Assembly (NCBI GenBank): GCA_002749535.1
Contig: MZZL01000395.1
Span: 368,543-432,542, forward strand
Direction of reading: 5' to 3'
DNA: 64,000 nucleotides
DNA from: Apophysomyces variabilis
Lineage: Eukaryota > Mucoromycota > Mucoromycetes > Mucorales > Mucoraceae
The position numbers were made by a program, and so were the translations under genes. Each line of letters starts with the position of its first letter. Position 1 is the stretch's first letter. The notes below the pieces were generated by a model, which saw only the letters and a list, made by a program, of their open reading frames with translations, was not told where the DNA came from and searched no databases. Positions 1-12,592 of the stretch are shown piece after piece.

Positions 1-2256
1 CGCTTTCTGATACGGAGTGCTTTGATGCTAGGTGTGTATTCAAATCCTTGAGCCATATACAAAAATAGCCATAGATGTCACAGTCGAGCAAGCGTAAAAG
101 AATGATGTTTCACGAGGCTAACACGAACGTTGAGCAAGCAACAGAACATTAAGCATGAATTAGCTGTCTCGATCAGTAATTATGCAGATAACGTGTTGCC
201 TTTTAATTTTTTTCATCAGCATTCGTAGTATACGCAAGGCCCCTGGCGGTCGAACAGACAAAAGTGAATACATCAATGAAGTGATTGTTCAAATTTTTGA
301 TATATTTAGATGTATACATGTATATCTCTATATTTACAGTCAATGTACGACACTCTAGAAATATTTCTGAACAGAAAGCCAGAGATATGGATTGGATACC
401 AAATTAAAGAATTTGAGACGGCCAGTATCGAAAACCTCTATTCAACCAATGATCTTTTTAGCAGGTAGCACAGCCATCTACATAGCCAGCTGGGAATAAA
501 TATTTTACAGAACAGTTATTTTTTCATTTTATAATTAAAAGGTTGCAATCCATAACAGCATGGAATAAACGCGCATTGCATGTCCCCGTCGCGGACAGTG
601 TCATCCGCTAGGGTATCTTACCATTCAACACCACAGCGATGCAATATCATAATCATTGGTTAGGCCGGGTAAAGGTATCCTGCACCATAACGAATAATTA
701 CCAAGGGATAAAAAAAAAGCGTGTTTGCTACTGCATCATTCATGCGCATGCAGCTAAGAAGCAAACTACCCTAGATTTGTCAGACACTAGCCTGAGGCTC
801 GAATATCTTTAAATATACATTGCTTTTGTGAAAACTAACAACAATGACTATTATCGCGTCATCAGCCAAGATTTCCGTCATCGCGACCCTACGCAATATA
901 TTATGGCATAAGGTAATTGACGATTTCATGCACTGACTAGCCGCTCCTTTGCCTTCCTTCCAATATTTACGATTCATGTCTCGATCTAAACTTTTTAACT
1001 GTCTACTTGTCTACGGAGGTCATACTGAGAGACATTGTCCTTTGGTTAATCTATTTTAGATCGATTTATCCATTGAAAAATCGGCTCGTTTTATAGGGCA
1101 CCTGAGAGTCGTTCGGTTTGTCTTTTGTGGGTGGTCGCATCAATAAAGCTTCTTAACACATTTCAACAAAATATACTCCCCGATTATTCGTCTACAATGG
1201 TTAAAGTTCTTTTGCATTAATGAGCAAACTATAACGCATTAATTTCGTAAGTAAAAAGGAGAGAGACTATGTATTTTACTTGTGTTTATGCTCATTTAAT
1301 TCACTTTTTGGGGGCAGATTGTTTGTTTGCCAAAGTAGCTTTTTGAGCAGCGCAAACGATTGAAATCCAGTACTGAATTTACAAACTGTACACAAAAAAA
1401 CTACTCAGCTTACCGGTTGCTTGAAGTTCCGTTACAAGAACCAGCTAGTGTCCTATCCTCTTTACAGTAGTAAAGCTCCATCAAATAAACATAGCACTAT
1501 AATTTTTCTTTGCTGTATTGACAGACTTGAAAGCTTATATGCGAGTAAGACGACGTTTCAGCGCGTTGGTGCGATGAACTTGGATCTCTCTAGCTGATCA
1601 AATTTTTAATGATTTCATCCATGGTACCCGTCTCTGAAGGCCAGTTATTTCAGCTTCTAATTTCTAGAAAGGAATTTCTTCTAAATATTCACCATGCATT
1701 ATTGCTATGATAAATGTTTTCCGAAGTATAAAGTAAAAAACCCACACGCAGGTCCTGTAGCAAGATAACTGGTTTGTATTCGATGCGATCCCACAAATTA
1801 GCCTTGGATGAAGGGCAATGGTTTTGGAATGGTTTACACTTGATGGAAAATGAAGTGCTTTTTGCTTTCCCTTGTCTGCTTTCAGCAATTCGGACGCTGA
1901 CAGAAATTATATATGCATTGAAATGCAAGACAATCGCTTATCTGGTTCTTTTTTCGCGCTGCTAACAGAAATTCTGATGTACATACCTCGGATAAAACGT
2001 AAATTAGTAACTTTCATCTTATCCAAGGTTTTGCTTTTTCCCTTCCGTTGGTTGTTAATCCTTCCGTGCTGCAGCTAACCCCGATCGACCCAAATATCCA
2101 ATTGTGGGTGTGCGCAAACTGCCGCTGAAAGAACGGTCACGCAAAACTGAAAGCCATTGGTCCGCGACCCAAAGTCTTGTCTCCAAGTGTTTAAATTGGG
2201 TTTCCTCTGGGTCTTGTCCATTTGCCAAAAAGAAACAAGAAATCCTGTAACCTACA
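1..2256. other. Gene-free left flank
   Basis: I see no convincing coding region here. All open frames are shorter than 85 codons, lack recognisable motifs and lie in AT-rich sequence. The last ~150 bases are presumably the promoter and 5' leader of the U2AF small subunit gene. No tRNA or tandem repeat was recognised. Confidence 0.5.
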
Positions 2257-3159
2257 ATGGCTGAATATCTTGCTAGTATTTACGGTACCGAAAAGGACAA
2301 GTAAGTTGATTTTAGCATCAACTGCATAGGTTCTTTAGAGAAGAGTGAATCAAACTGATTATGATGCTGTTTTCTTTTTCTTTCACAGAGTCAATTGTTC
2401 CTTTTACTTTAAGGTATCATAAAAGAACTTCAACAAATGAATGGCGAGAATCGATGCCATTAACCAAGTGTCCTTGTTTCTTTTCTTTCTTCGTTTTAGA
2501 TTGGTGCATGCCGTCACGGTGAACGTTGTTCGAGAAAGCATGTCAAACCAACCTTTTCACAAACGATCTTGATTGCCAACATGTACCAGAATCCATCACA
2601 CAACCCCATCTGTCACATGTCAGAAGAACAGCTTCAGCAGGATTTCGATCTGTTCTACGAAGATGTCTTTATGGAACTTGCCAAGTATGGTGAAGTAGAG
2701 GAGATGTGTGTTTGTGACAATGTCGGTGATCATTTGGTCGGCAATGTGTATTGTCAATACCGTTATGAAGAAGATGCTGGAAAAGCCGTAGAAAGTCTGA
2801 ATAACCGATTTTATGCTGGTAAATTGATAGAAGAGGAAAAAAAAGGCGACGCGCCAGAGTAACTCAATGCATGGTTTTCTTGGGTAGGACGTCCATTGTA
2901 TGCAGAATTATCTCCCGTGACGGATTTCAGAGAAGCATGTTGTAGACAGAACGAGTTAGCCGAATGCAATCGAGGAGGCTTTTGCAACTTTATGCATTTG
3001 AAACACCCGACGCGAGCATTGCAAAGCGATTTAATGGAGGCACAAAGACTGAGTGTAAGAGAAAAGCGGAAAGAAAGCCGACGCAGAGAAAGAGAAGAAG
3101 AGGATAGAAGAAGTAGCAGTCGTCGTACACACGAAGCCGAGTATGCATCTGCGCATTAA
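2257..3159 (+). CDS. U2AF small subunit (U2AF35/U2AF23-type splicing factor)
   Basis: Small subunit of the U2 snRNP auxiliary factor, a nuclear protein that recognises the AG of 3' splice sites together with the large U2AF subunit. Four exons fit (2257-2300, 2389-2413, 2500-2818, 2888-3159), giving 219 residues with all junctions in frame. The order of motifs is diagnostic: a first CCCH zinc finger ([17 protein letters not shown], about residues 18-40), a UHM/RRM-type domain with the family's [10 protein letters not shown] and HLVGNVY segments, then a second CCCH finger ([19 protein letters not shown]). The tail is rich in Arg/Ser/Glu, a short RS-like region. The start is the first ATG, followed by the usual [15 protein letters not shown]-terminus. 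The frame-breaking intron at 2819-2887 restores the conserved [15 protein letters not shown]. Its length is close to that of the fission yeast protein. Very secure. Confidence 0.97.
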
Positions 3160-4124
3160 AATAACTAAAAAGGATGAATAATGACAAAAGGCAGTTGGAT
3201 GACAACGAATTTGATGTGATTAAGAATATATATAACATATGACGTGCTGATCGTATCCGTTCCTTTTTTTTTTAGTCGAGTTTTCTAGCTATGTAAGGCT
3301 TTATGTCGAGTGCTAATACAGCATTACCCATTTTGTGGGTGCGCGAGTATGATCGAGTGACTCTGTCCTCATTTCTTTCCTTTTGATAGCGTATGACTGA
3401 TATGAAACGCTATTGTACCCACTTGCTATCAAAGACATCAGATACAGCATACTATGGAACATATGCGTCATGGATTTTTTTATCCTATCTTGTTTCTGTA
3501 CCGGTGTGCCTAAACTAGGATGAGTTCCGTAACACATGTTGGGGAAAACAGCCAGATGTTGGGTTTGAGTGAAGGGGAGAGAGACAGCCCATGCATGTCT
3601 GACTATCAGGCGATAATATTTTCATCAGTTTGAAGATTCTGGCCTTTCTGATGGCAAGCGAATTTAACTTATGAAAAAAAAAAAAAAAAGAGTGAGACAG
3701 AATTACCGGTTCCTGGACTTTTCATTGGCTAAGTTCGAGTTTCTTTAACTGCCAGATCAGGATAACCAGATCATACCCGATTCGGTTATTATCATGGAAC
3801 CATTTTTTTTTACCTCTCAGTTCTCTATCTGCTTTTGGGAGAATAGGGTTATGGAAATCGAGGAAAAGGAAAAAGAGAAAAGATACTAAAACCATAGAAG
3901 CTCTTTTATTCTTGGACGTGTAGGTTAAATATATACGACACGTTTTTTATGTGTACTTCCCATATGTAATTTCGTGTTTTACTTTTCATAAGTCTATAGA
4001 GTAGAATGAAAGAACTGCGTACTGTTGCATAAGTAAAATGAGCATTAAAAAACCAAAGGAATCGATGTAAGTGCGTGTGTGTATGTGTGTGTGTGCGTGC
4101 ATGCGTGTACTTGGTCGGATCAAT
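3160..4124. other. Intergenic, convergent 3' ends, with a GT-rich microsatellite
   Basis: This separates the U2AF gene from the 3' end of the RGS/oxidoreductase gene on the opposite strand. It carries a homopolymer A run near 3675 and a (GT)n/(GC)T-type simple repeat at about 4073-4108. No gene recognised. Confidence 0.5.
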
Positions 4125-6570
4125 TCATACACGAAGTTGAGGAAGTGTCGCCGAACTGAGGGAGGATTCCGACAAAGAAGAGCAAGACGATCTTCTTGAT
4201 TTCGGTCCGTCATCGTCAAAGAGGTGAATGTTTTGGATTGTCAACGAAAACGCGTCGATGGACGTATCGTCATCGTAAGCATCATGCATAGGGAAACCGC
4301 TGACATTGTTATCTGGGGCTGAGCAGCGATGATGACTCTGATAGGACGGTCGGCGCCGGAAGGAAGAGAGAGGCGAGGGCGAACTGACCAGGCTTTGACA
4401 GCTCATGTCATAACCGACTTGCGTCCGAATAGCATAAGGCAAGGTGGACTGCGAGGGTGCCAGATGATGAGGTCTTAGTGGAAGCTTACGTGGTAAGCGA
4501 CCCACAATTGCCGATGCTTTGGTGCGATCTTGTACGATCTTGACAAATTGCTGTTCGTCAAAGTATTTGAGAGCTGTCCATGTCGGATTGAGGAACGAAA
4601 ATTTGCGCATAAATAAACTGAGTTTCTCTATGAAATAAAAAAAAATACAAAAAGAGTTAGCCATAAGGCGAAAGAACAAAAAGACATTGACTTGTACATA
4701 CTTTTGCCGATCCCGCCTTGGGCCGCAATACCATGGAGCGGTTTGATAGGCGCAGGTAAAAGACCTTTGCTGCCCTGAGTTAAAGGAGGTTTTCCTTTTT
4801 CCAGTCTGCAAATGTTTCTTGCAATGCAAACACCGGCAATGGTAGCAGAGTAGCCTGTCTTCTCTTCAATCACATTGGTGACATCGCCTCCTGCAAAGAT
4901 ATGTTGATATTTCCAGTGACTCAACTGCAATGTGGGTTTGACCCTGATCCGGTTGCGGTCATCGAGACAGCACTCCAATGCCGGGCTGGCTAGCAGAAGA
5001 CCGCTGTTCGGTCGGGTCCCGGTCGCCATGAAAACCTTGCTGTCATGGGCACTGTAGATCCGGCCACTCGATCCTTGGTAGATATTGTCTTGTTCCGCAT
5101 TGAAGTCCATGATCTTCTCGTTACAGATAATTTCGACGCCCAATTCATTCAAGTATTGCATTGCTTTCTGCTGTTGATGGGGATTACTTCGGGGAATGAC
5201 GGTTGGACTGAGCTCGACCAGAGTGATCTGTTTCTCCGGGTATGGCCCTGGGAACTTACGTTGTGCGATCTCAGCTGCCAATTCGCAGCCGACAAGACCG
5301 GCACCAACAATTAAGATCCTTCTGGCTGCAACAAGCTCATCATACACTTGCTTCAAACCGGAAACACGATAGACGGAAGAAATATCGGTTGATTTGAGTT
5401 GAGACGTATAAGAACTTCCAGTGGCGATCACAAGATAATCAAACAAGATCTGCCCAAGTAAATAAATATACAATTAAATGAATGAAAAATAAACTCAAAC
5501 AAGAAAAAGGTTAGCGTAAAATAAAAGAATTACGTACTGTTTCGCCATTGACTTGTACACTCGTAGCGTCGTCATTGATGTAGTCGGCGTAACCAATAAT
5601 GACTCTTCCGTTTCGAACGTATTCTTCATGGAGCACTCTGAGAGAGCTAGACTTTTCAGGATTCGTGATCATGTTCACAATGCCCGGTGTATACTCGAAT
5701 GAATCTAAAGAAAAATGGTAAATCAGTGTTAGTGCGCCCTGCGGAGCTTTGTAAGCTTTTTTCGCGCGAACCTTTTGTGTCAATCAGAGTGACGTGGAAG
5801 AGGGGCATGGGATCCAAAACCGATGCAACGGTAAAACCCTGTGACGGACGATCCATTATTTCCTTTTTCTTACATTGTCCTTTTTTTTGTCTTACGGTGA
5901 ATCCTCCGCCTATGATTACGACACGTTTCTGATCCTTTTTAGGTTGCTTGTGAAGTGAAGGTATATTCGAGCTAAAGTGCGTTGAAGGAAAAAGAGAAGT
6001 TAGAAGAAGGATTCTTTCTTAGCATTCATTAAATAGCTTACCCAATGGGCGTTGCAAGACTCTGTAGAAATCCAGAAAGTTTCGTATTCTAGTTGCCCTT
6101 CGTTAGCTCTCCGCTGTCACAAAAAAAGAAATACACTTACCAAAAAGACCGATACTTCTTCTTCCGTATCCTTCAAAATGGATATCGCTAAGTGCCGATC
6201 GATAATCGCCCACCTTAAGGCATCAAAATCACGTTTGACTTGATCTTGTGTGTCTGTCTTTAACTGAAGACATGCTCCGCTTTGAATAAAGGTTTTATAG
6301 ATTCTTTTTTTTATGTGGGATCAGGAACTGTCTTCTTTCTTGAAATGGAGTCATCTTTTTTTTTTTCGTTTACCTATGAAGCATTTTTTCTATTTTTGCT
6401 GGATCAGCTTCTTCGTGCCGTAGTTGAGACATGGCTTCAATAAAAAGCAGGTTCTGATGGGATTGTGTTTGTTGTAAATATTTATCAAAAGCTCGTAGGA
6501 GCTTCGGATCGGTGAGGATATCCTGCAATGTCAATTGCTCGGTTGATTGGGTGTCAGGGGCAACGGACAT
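4125..6570 (-). CDS. RGS domain fused to FSP1/AIF-type FAD oxidoreductase
   Basis: Predicted fusion of an N-terminal regulator-of-G-protein-signalling domain to an FAD/NAD(P)H oxidoreductase of the AIFM2 (FSP1/AMID) family. Eight exons (6570-6374, 6303-6141, 6088-6042, 5971-5896, 5838-5772, 5704-5538, 5449-4702, 4627-4125) total 1968 nt, a 655-residue protein with every junction in phase. RGS spans about residues 13-130: LLRAFDKYL, NLLFIEAM, IYKTFIQSGA and VFLNTKLSGFLQS match helices of that fold. A Lys-rich linker leads to the first dinucleotide fold (VVIIGGGFTG, about 155), VIATG (246-250), the second fold (IVGAGLVG, 286-293) and the FAD-closing FAGGDV. A ~165-residue Ser-rich tail follows. 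The 52-nt and 70-nt introns joining the halves both contain CTAAC branch sites. An alternative is two adjacent genes, but reading through the second of these donors hits a stop. Confidence 0.8.
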
Positions 6571-9500
6571 AGAGACAAGGCGAAAGTGAAATAAGGAAAA
6601 GGAATGAAAAAGAGAGCTGTATAATTTGGCGTTTTTTTTTTCGTTGTGTTGTGGTCATTTTAGGGGAAATACGGTTATTTAAAAATCTTTTGATCGGACC
6701 CTATCCATTGTTTCCCGAGAGTGGCGTGTTATCATAAAATGGAGTGACTCACATGACCTGGCACGCGAGTCTAAAAACTGAGAGAGATCGACTCCGAGGG
6801 TAAAATAAACATGAGGTCAAGGGATCGAATGAGGCGGGGTAAAGAGAGAGTATTCAGACAGCTTCAATACACGAAACACATTAAAAACCCCATGACAGAA
6901 AAGAAGGAAAAGAAACGGAAAAAGTCATACGTTACTTTTTTATTCTTTTTACTTAGCTACCATTCAATAATAGTGGATATGATATGTGGGGAAAACGAGA
7001 ACTGGAGAAATCACGCAGCTTGTTGTCATTGACAATGACATACATATCATCTGAGAAATATTTATTAACTCAGCAAAACATATGAAGGAGGGGAAGTTGG
7101 GAAACAAGGAATGTTTATCTTTTCTGCGCCTTGGTTACACTTTTTGTTGTTAGGTCAATGCGTGAATTCGGTTCAAAATTTTGCCACGTGGGTCCGTATG
7201 CTAAGCGGATAAAGATACCCTCCCTATTTTCGGTTATCCAGCGAGTCATGTCATTTTCGACCTTCGGGGTAATAACGTAACGATATGACTTGCCTTTTAT
7301 AGTACAAGTCAAAACGGAACTGTAACATGACGTGCGACATTTTTTATTCTAGCGCACACGTATCATTAGTGCCCATTGTTGAGGTCCAGGAAAAACGTGT
7401 TGGCTACCCCATATTCAACGTAGCGGCGAATTAAAAAAAATACGCCAACTCGCGAAAATGAAAATAATCGTTTCTCCGACAAAGGAGAAAGGACGATGTT
7501 ATACGTTTTATATCTCTTATTCTCGTCTTATTCACAATGGTTATTATATAATCAAGGTAAGAGAATCATGAAAACGAAAAAACGCCTTTTTTTCTATGTT
7601 GGTTTTTCTACTTGACTTTGAAACAACTCTGTCTAGCAACTTTCTATACAGAAAGAGGACCAAGTCCTGGAGCACCGGTTGTTTCCGGGCTGATTCTTCC
7701 GTATGCCAAGTGTGGCTGACATGGAATTAAGCACTTACTATGTCTAAAAAAAGGCTCTAATAGTGCTTGATTAACGCCGCAGTATCTCATAGCACCTGCC
7801 AATGCTGGATAATTAGCATGTCTCCCATTGGATTCAAGCTATACACGCTATTCCTTTTTTTCTTTTTGGCCAGGTCGGAGTCATGAACATGTAATCGTGC
7901 TGTTTTATGTACCGCAACACAGCTCTCAAACACAATCCATTCTATACGCCATGCAAAATAACGAGAACTTACATACAATTGAGACAATGTTAGTGGATCA
8001 CTTGTTTCTGGCTGTAGTCTATTAGGCCCTGATACACTTCTAGAGACAATGTAATGGAAGGATACGTATCATTGCATATATTAGCCCAGAATTGTCTGCT
8101 TAGAATAGTGGACATAAAGTTTATAGCAATTCATCACACGATTTATCCACAACTTGCTATATTTCTGGGTAATGGTGCTGCAGATTGTCATTTATATGGA
8201 TTTGTCATCACCATGGATCCCATTAATTGTCCCCATCAATGTCCTGTTTTGCAATATTGCGGTTATCTTCTCTCATAGGTCGTATACCTAGAATGTCAAA
8301 GTTAAACTAGCACAAGGCGATAACATAGAACATGAGGCTCTTCCTTTTCGTTGCATCCTGCTTAATATCGATTCAATGAGTAGTCTTTGTCGCTCTAACT
8401 AAACTATGTGAAAGAACTCTTCCTTGAAGTCAACATACAAGTAGCATGACCCTAGGGCACTTTTCTCTGTATTTGGCTTTGTTGAGACCGACAATGACTG
8501 GCTTGATAACCGATGCTAACAAAGATGATCAAGTTTTGCCGCTTTTGCTGAATGTTACCTAGTTTCTTCTTCGTCAGGGAACTTTCTCACAAATACACAT
8601 TAATAACCAGCATGTAATCATATGCTTTCCTAATATCCAGAGAGTCAAAAATAGTTAAAGTTTGAAACTTATAAATACTGAAATTAAGAGAAAACTAATG
8701 ATTTGAGGCACGGAGATGATAACAGCAAGGAATGCATTCATGTTCTGCTGCCAGAGATGTCTCGTATTATATGGCTAAATTCTTTGATTTACGAAAAAAT
8801 CCCTTTAGGACAGCATTTCTCTCCTTCTTCTTCTTTCTATTCCGACAGTATGTCACGCCTTACTTTGAAATCATTTTGGTACTGTTGACTTAGGGTATAG
8901 CAAGCAGAAAGAAAAATAGCGAGTTGTATATTTGCATGCGTTATCCGGATTTGAACTAACTTCTGCATCATTGGCATCTAAGTTTTACAGAGTCTCTCCG
9001 TTGGCTCGTTTGATACAATTCCTTAGTAATACATTGCTGATATATAGAAACGGAGCAATGGTTTGCCGAATGAGGAACATGGTTTTCATCTTTACTGTAT
9101 CTCCGGAAATAACTGTCTGTTTAAGTGAATCCTTGACAGAAGAATTATCGGCATGTTGCTTTCCTATTTAGAAAGAGACAGGCAAACTGCAGATTGAAAT
9201 GAAAGATGATCTACTAATACATCCTCAAAGGAGTTAGTTTGGTAAACCATTTGAACGCTTCAGAAAGTAATGCCGTTGTGCTCATTTTCCTGGATTTTGC
9301 ATAAACTACTTGTTTCACGGAAGTTGTCTATTATGCGGTCTGCGAACTGATCATTGTTTCTCACGCGTCCCTTTCTGTTACTTTACCTCGGTTCCCTTAT
9401 TGCATTTATCTCTAAACCTACTTGTACTCTAAGCTAACGGGTTTGTGCATTAATCCAGGTTTGCATGCATGTAGCTGCCCTTTTCTGTCTATTTAATAGA

Positions 9501-10856
9501 TCACAGCATGTAAAGCGATAACTAGGTGAGGTTCATGAATGACCTGATGTTAGAGATGTCTCAAGTCACATCAGTAACTTTTATGATTGTTTAGAAGTTT
9601 TTTTTTCTTGCTATCATTTTCGTTTCTTCGCTTTGCCTCTCTCACGGAGGGTTTGATCGTACAGTATGCCGTAGACAATTTTCCGATATTAAAAGCTTTT
9701 CAGTATGTGATAGCTCTAATGCGGGACAGTTTTCTTACAGTTAACTACTGACATTGATATATCAAGTTGATCTTGCCGCTTTTCAAGTAGACATTCGTAC
9801 ATACATGAACTGCAGCTTCTGTCATGCGTGTCAAGCGCTTGGTGAATTATCGTGTATTTAGAGGTTGATCATATTGACTAGGTTACTTCCATATATATTT
9901 CCTTGCAAGGTAAGGCACAAGATTTTAAGGAAAATCTGATGTACCTCATTACCGGTAGCTTCTTAAATTTAGTTGTCAATTGGCATCCCCCACTGACTGA
10001 TGCCTTTTCTCAAAATAAATCACTCAATTATAGGGAATGTATCATATTTTAAAAGGAAAATTTAACCACTTTTATCTCATTTAGTGTTTCTGCAAACCGC
10101 TGTGAAGGTTAAGCTGATTAAGATGCGCAAACATAGTTATTTGGTGCCTTCACAGCGGTTGGATTTAACCGGCGCTGTATCTTGGTAAGCATCCGTTTGC
10201 TTTCAATTATACTTTTTAACAATTTTCTTACTTTTTAGCCTAGGATGATTACATTGCAGGAGTCCTTCGTGTCTTGCAGTGATGGCCATGCAATATCTGG
10301 GCGATACAGTACAAAATGCGGTTACGACCGTTAGACACTTCACTTTTCAACTGGAAAGTCAGTATAAACCTGCCATGCAGCCCATCTGTTCAACACAGTT
10401 TGGACCCAGGACTTTCTTTTTCTTCAACTGTTCAACACAGAGGTGCCGGACCTCCAGGAGTTCTAGGTAAGAAATTGATGCAGTTGATTTGATTGGCTGA
10501 CTTTCTTTGCCAAATAAAATTGGTGACGTCTCTGCTCCCATTACGCTGGTGCGGATTACTGGTGCGAATAGACGGTCCCCCTCCTTTTTTTCCCAGTTTG
10601 CCACATTCAGGACAATCCGGCCCTTTTTCTTTTAATCTTTGTCTGTTAGCACATAAAACCTCTGTTGTGTCGGCGTTGATAGACTTATTTTGCTATTGAT
10701 TCTGTTTGTTTGTTGTCAATTTCTTCGTCATGTAAGTCATTCCGTGACAGCGGGTTCTGTGTTATGCTCGGATGGAGCAACTCAAACGGTTCCTTTTCAA
10801 AATGAACTAGATCCCCCTTCATTCGGTAAAGAAAGAAACAAAAGTAACCCAATAAA
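6571..10856. other. Long gene-poor region
   Basis: More than 4 kb with no gene I can support. The first ~250 bases should hold the promoter of the RGS/oxidoreductase gene and the last ~100 that of the G3BP-like gene. Between them, open frames are short and motif-free, and the base composition is AT-rich with many poly-A/T runs. The one structured element noticed is an inverted repeat at 10095-10160, listed separately. An unrecognised 65-codon frame on the minus strand (7115-7312) has no ATG and is not called. Confidence 0.5.
10095..10160. repeat. 14-bp perfect inverted repeat (potential hairpin)
   Basis: AACCGCTGTGAAGG at 10095-10108 is the exact reverse complement of CCTTCACAGCGGTT at 10147-10160, with a 38-nt spacer. 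It lies in otherwise featureless DNA about 700 bases upstream of the G3BP-like gene. It could be a relic of a small inverted-repeat transposon, a cruciform or an RNA hairpin. There is no evidence of transcription. Confidence 0.6.
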
Positions 10857-12075
10857 ATGACTGCTACCGTGAGTCAACCTACGCAAGCCAATGCAACTGT
10901 GGGAATCCCAGCCAAGAATGGCATTTCCCCTCAACAACAGGCATCACAGGACATCGGTCTCCTCTTTGTACGTGAATATTACACCTTTTTGAGCACAAAG
11001 CCCTACAGGCTACACGCCTTTTACAACGATGAGTCATACTTCGTACGAGGCGATGAAGGTGAAACACAAGAGACATACCACGGACAAGCGGTAAGAACAA
11101 AGACAGAGATACCCACACACACAGAGAGAGAGGGAGGGAAAAAAAGAGAAAAGAAATGGAAGGAATCTGAGTGATGATGGATTGTGCGATCTGACCCCTA
11201 ATTCCTAGGAGATTAGCAAGAAGATCGAGGAACTCAATTTCAAAGATTGCAAAGTTCTTGTGACTCAGGTGGACAGCCAAATGTCAGCCAACAATGGCAT
11301 CATCATCCAGGTGTTGGGTGAAATGTGCAATAGAAATGAAACCTCTCAGAAATTCAGTCAGACCTTTTTCCTTGCGCCACAACCAAATGGCTATTATGTC
11401 CTGAATGATATATTTCGCTTCTTGAAGGACGAAGTGGACATCGACTACTATCAATGCGAAGACGAGGAGGAAGAGGCACCTCAACAACAAACAGAAGAGG
11501 AGGAAATAGAAGTGTCACAGCCTGACAAGTCTGTTGAACCTACAGCAGCACTTACGGTCGCGCCTACCGATACCGTAGAATTAGATAGCACAGCGGCCAC
11601 AGTAGCATCGACCCCTGTGGTGGAACCTGCCACCGTAGCTCCAGAGGAGCCAGCCAAGACAGATAGTGGTGTAACAGAAACAAAGGAACCAGTCGAGAAG
11701 GCATCAGTGGCTGCAGCGACGGAGGAAAAGCCTACTTTGAATGGGGCGGCCAAGGGAGTAGAGTCTGGACCGGCGGTGAAGGAAGTAGCCGTAATGGAAG
11801 AATCCAACGCTGAACAACCAAAACAGCCTCACTTTAAACAGACCGATAAAGCTCCCAAGTCGAATGCACCCAAAACATGGGCCAATCTTGCTGCCAATGA
11901 TTCTTCAAAATGGGGTTCCCAGGCGGCGGAAACTAAGGGCGCGACAGCTGCAGCTCCTGTGCAAAGCAAACCACCAATTCAAACGGCTACCCAGCCCAAC
12001 CAGATCCAGCCATCACAGGCCCCTGTACAGCAACATTCCGTGCCACAGCAACAACAACAGCAACAACAACAACAA

Positions 12076-12107
<32 letters not shown>

Positions 12108-12592
12108 TCAGCAAGTCCATGGCCATGGCCACGGACATAACGGTAGAGATCAACGTAGAGGTAAGACCAGGAACATAGTGAAGGTTGTAAGGAAAGAAAG
12201 AGCAAGTTCACTAAAGTGCTGCAGAAGAAACAAACCAGATCTTTGTCAAGAATGTGACATCGGCTATATCGGAAGAGCAACTCCGAGAAGCCTTTTCGAA
12301 GTTCGGACCGATCAAGACGATGAATATTTCACGAAACTGTGCTTTCTTGGATTTCATAAGCCCAGAGTCTGCTCAGAAGGCACTAAATCAACACAAGGTT
12401 CATATCGGCAGTCAGGTGGTTCTGGCTGAAGAGCGCCGTCCTGGCAGACATTCATACAATCGTCAGCAACAAGGTGGAGGACAGTACGATCGTCGTTTCC
12501 CACAACACAATCAACGTCGTGGCGGCGGTAGTGGCGGGGGAGCTCCTATTCGCGGTGGAGGAAATAAGATACGTGGAGGAAACCAAAAGTAA
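10857..12592 (+). CDS. G3BP-like NTF2 + RRM RNA-binding protein
   Basis: Homologue of the G3BP/Bre5/Nxt3 family, cytoplasmic RNA-binding proteins that nucleate stress granules in animals and act as ubiquitin-protease cofactors in yeasts. Three exons (10857-11090, 11209-12160, 12225-12592; introns 118 and 64 nt) encode 517 residues. An NTF2-like domain covers about residues 30-155 (VREYYTFLSTKP, LHAFYNDESYF, FSQTFFLAPQPNGYYVLNDIFRF). It is followed by an acidic stretch (CEDEEEEAPQQ), a long Ala/Pro/Thr/Glu-rich disordered segment, a run of about twenty glutamines (near 359-380) and a short His-Gly repeat. The RRM (about 400-470) has RNP2 IFVKNV and RNP1-like NCAFLDF. The tail is Arg/Gly-rich (RGGG repeats, 475-517). 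The second intron sits just before RNP2, and removing it restores the RRM frame. This is the canonical G3BP domain order. Confidence 0.93.
12040..12112 (+). repeat. CAA/CAG trinucleotide repeat encoding polyglutamine
   Basis: A run of CAA and then CAG codons inside the G3BP-like gene encodes roughly twenty consecutive glutamines, broken by one histidine near its end. The CAG half is nearly pure and so likely length-variable between strains. Confidence 0.9.

Noticed and set aside
6000..6113. Alternative ending of the RGS protein through a 27-nt intron and read-through to TAA at 6000
   Set aside because: A 27-nt intron is implausibly short, whereas the 52-nt and 70-nt introns have branch sites and keep the oxidoreductase frame with an exact multiple of three.
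7115..7312. 65-codon minus-strand frame with protein-like composition (VITPKVENDMTRWITENREG)
   Set aside because: No ATG, an in-frame stop just upstream and no recognised motif or splice partner. It could be a relic but is not supportable as a gene.
11481..11807. Ser/Thr/Val-rich 108-codon antisense frame
   Set aside because: A shadow of the Ala/Thr/Glu-rich disordered region of the G3BP-like gene.
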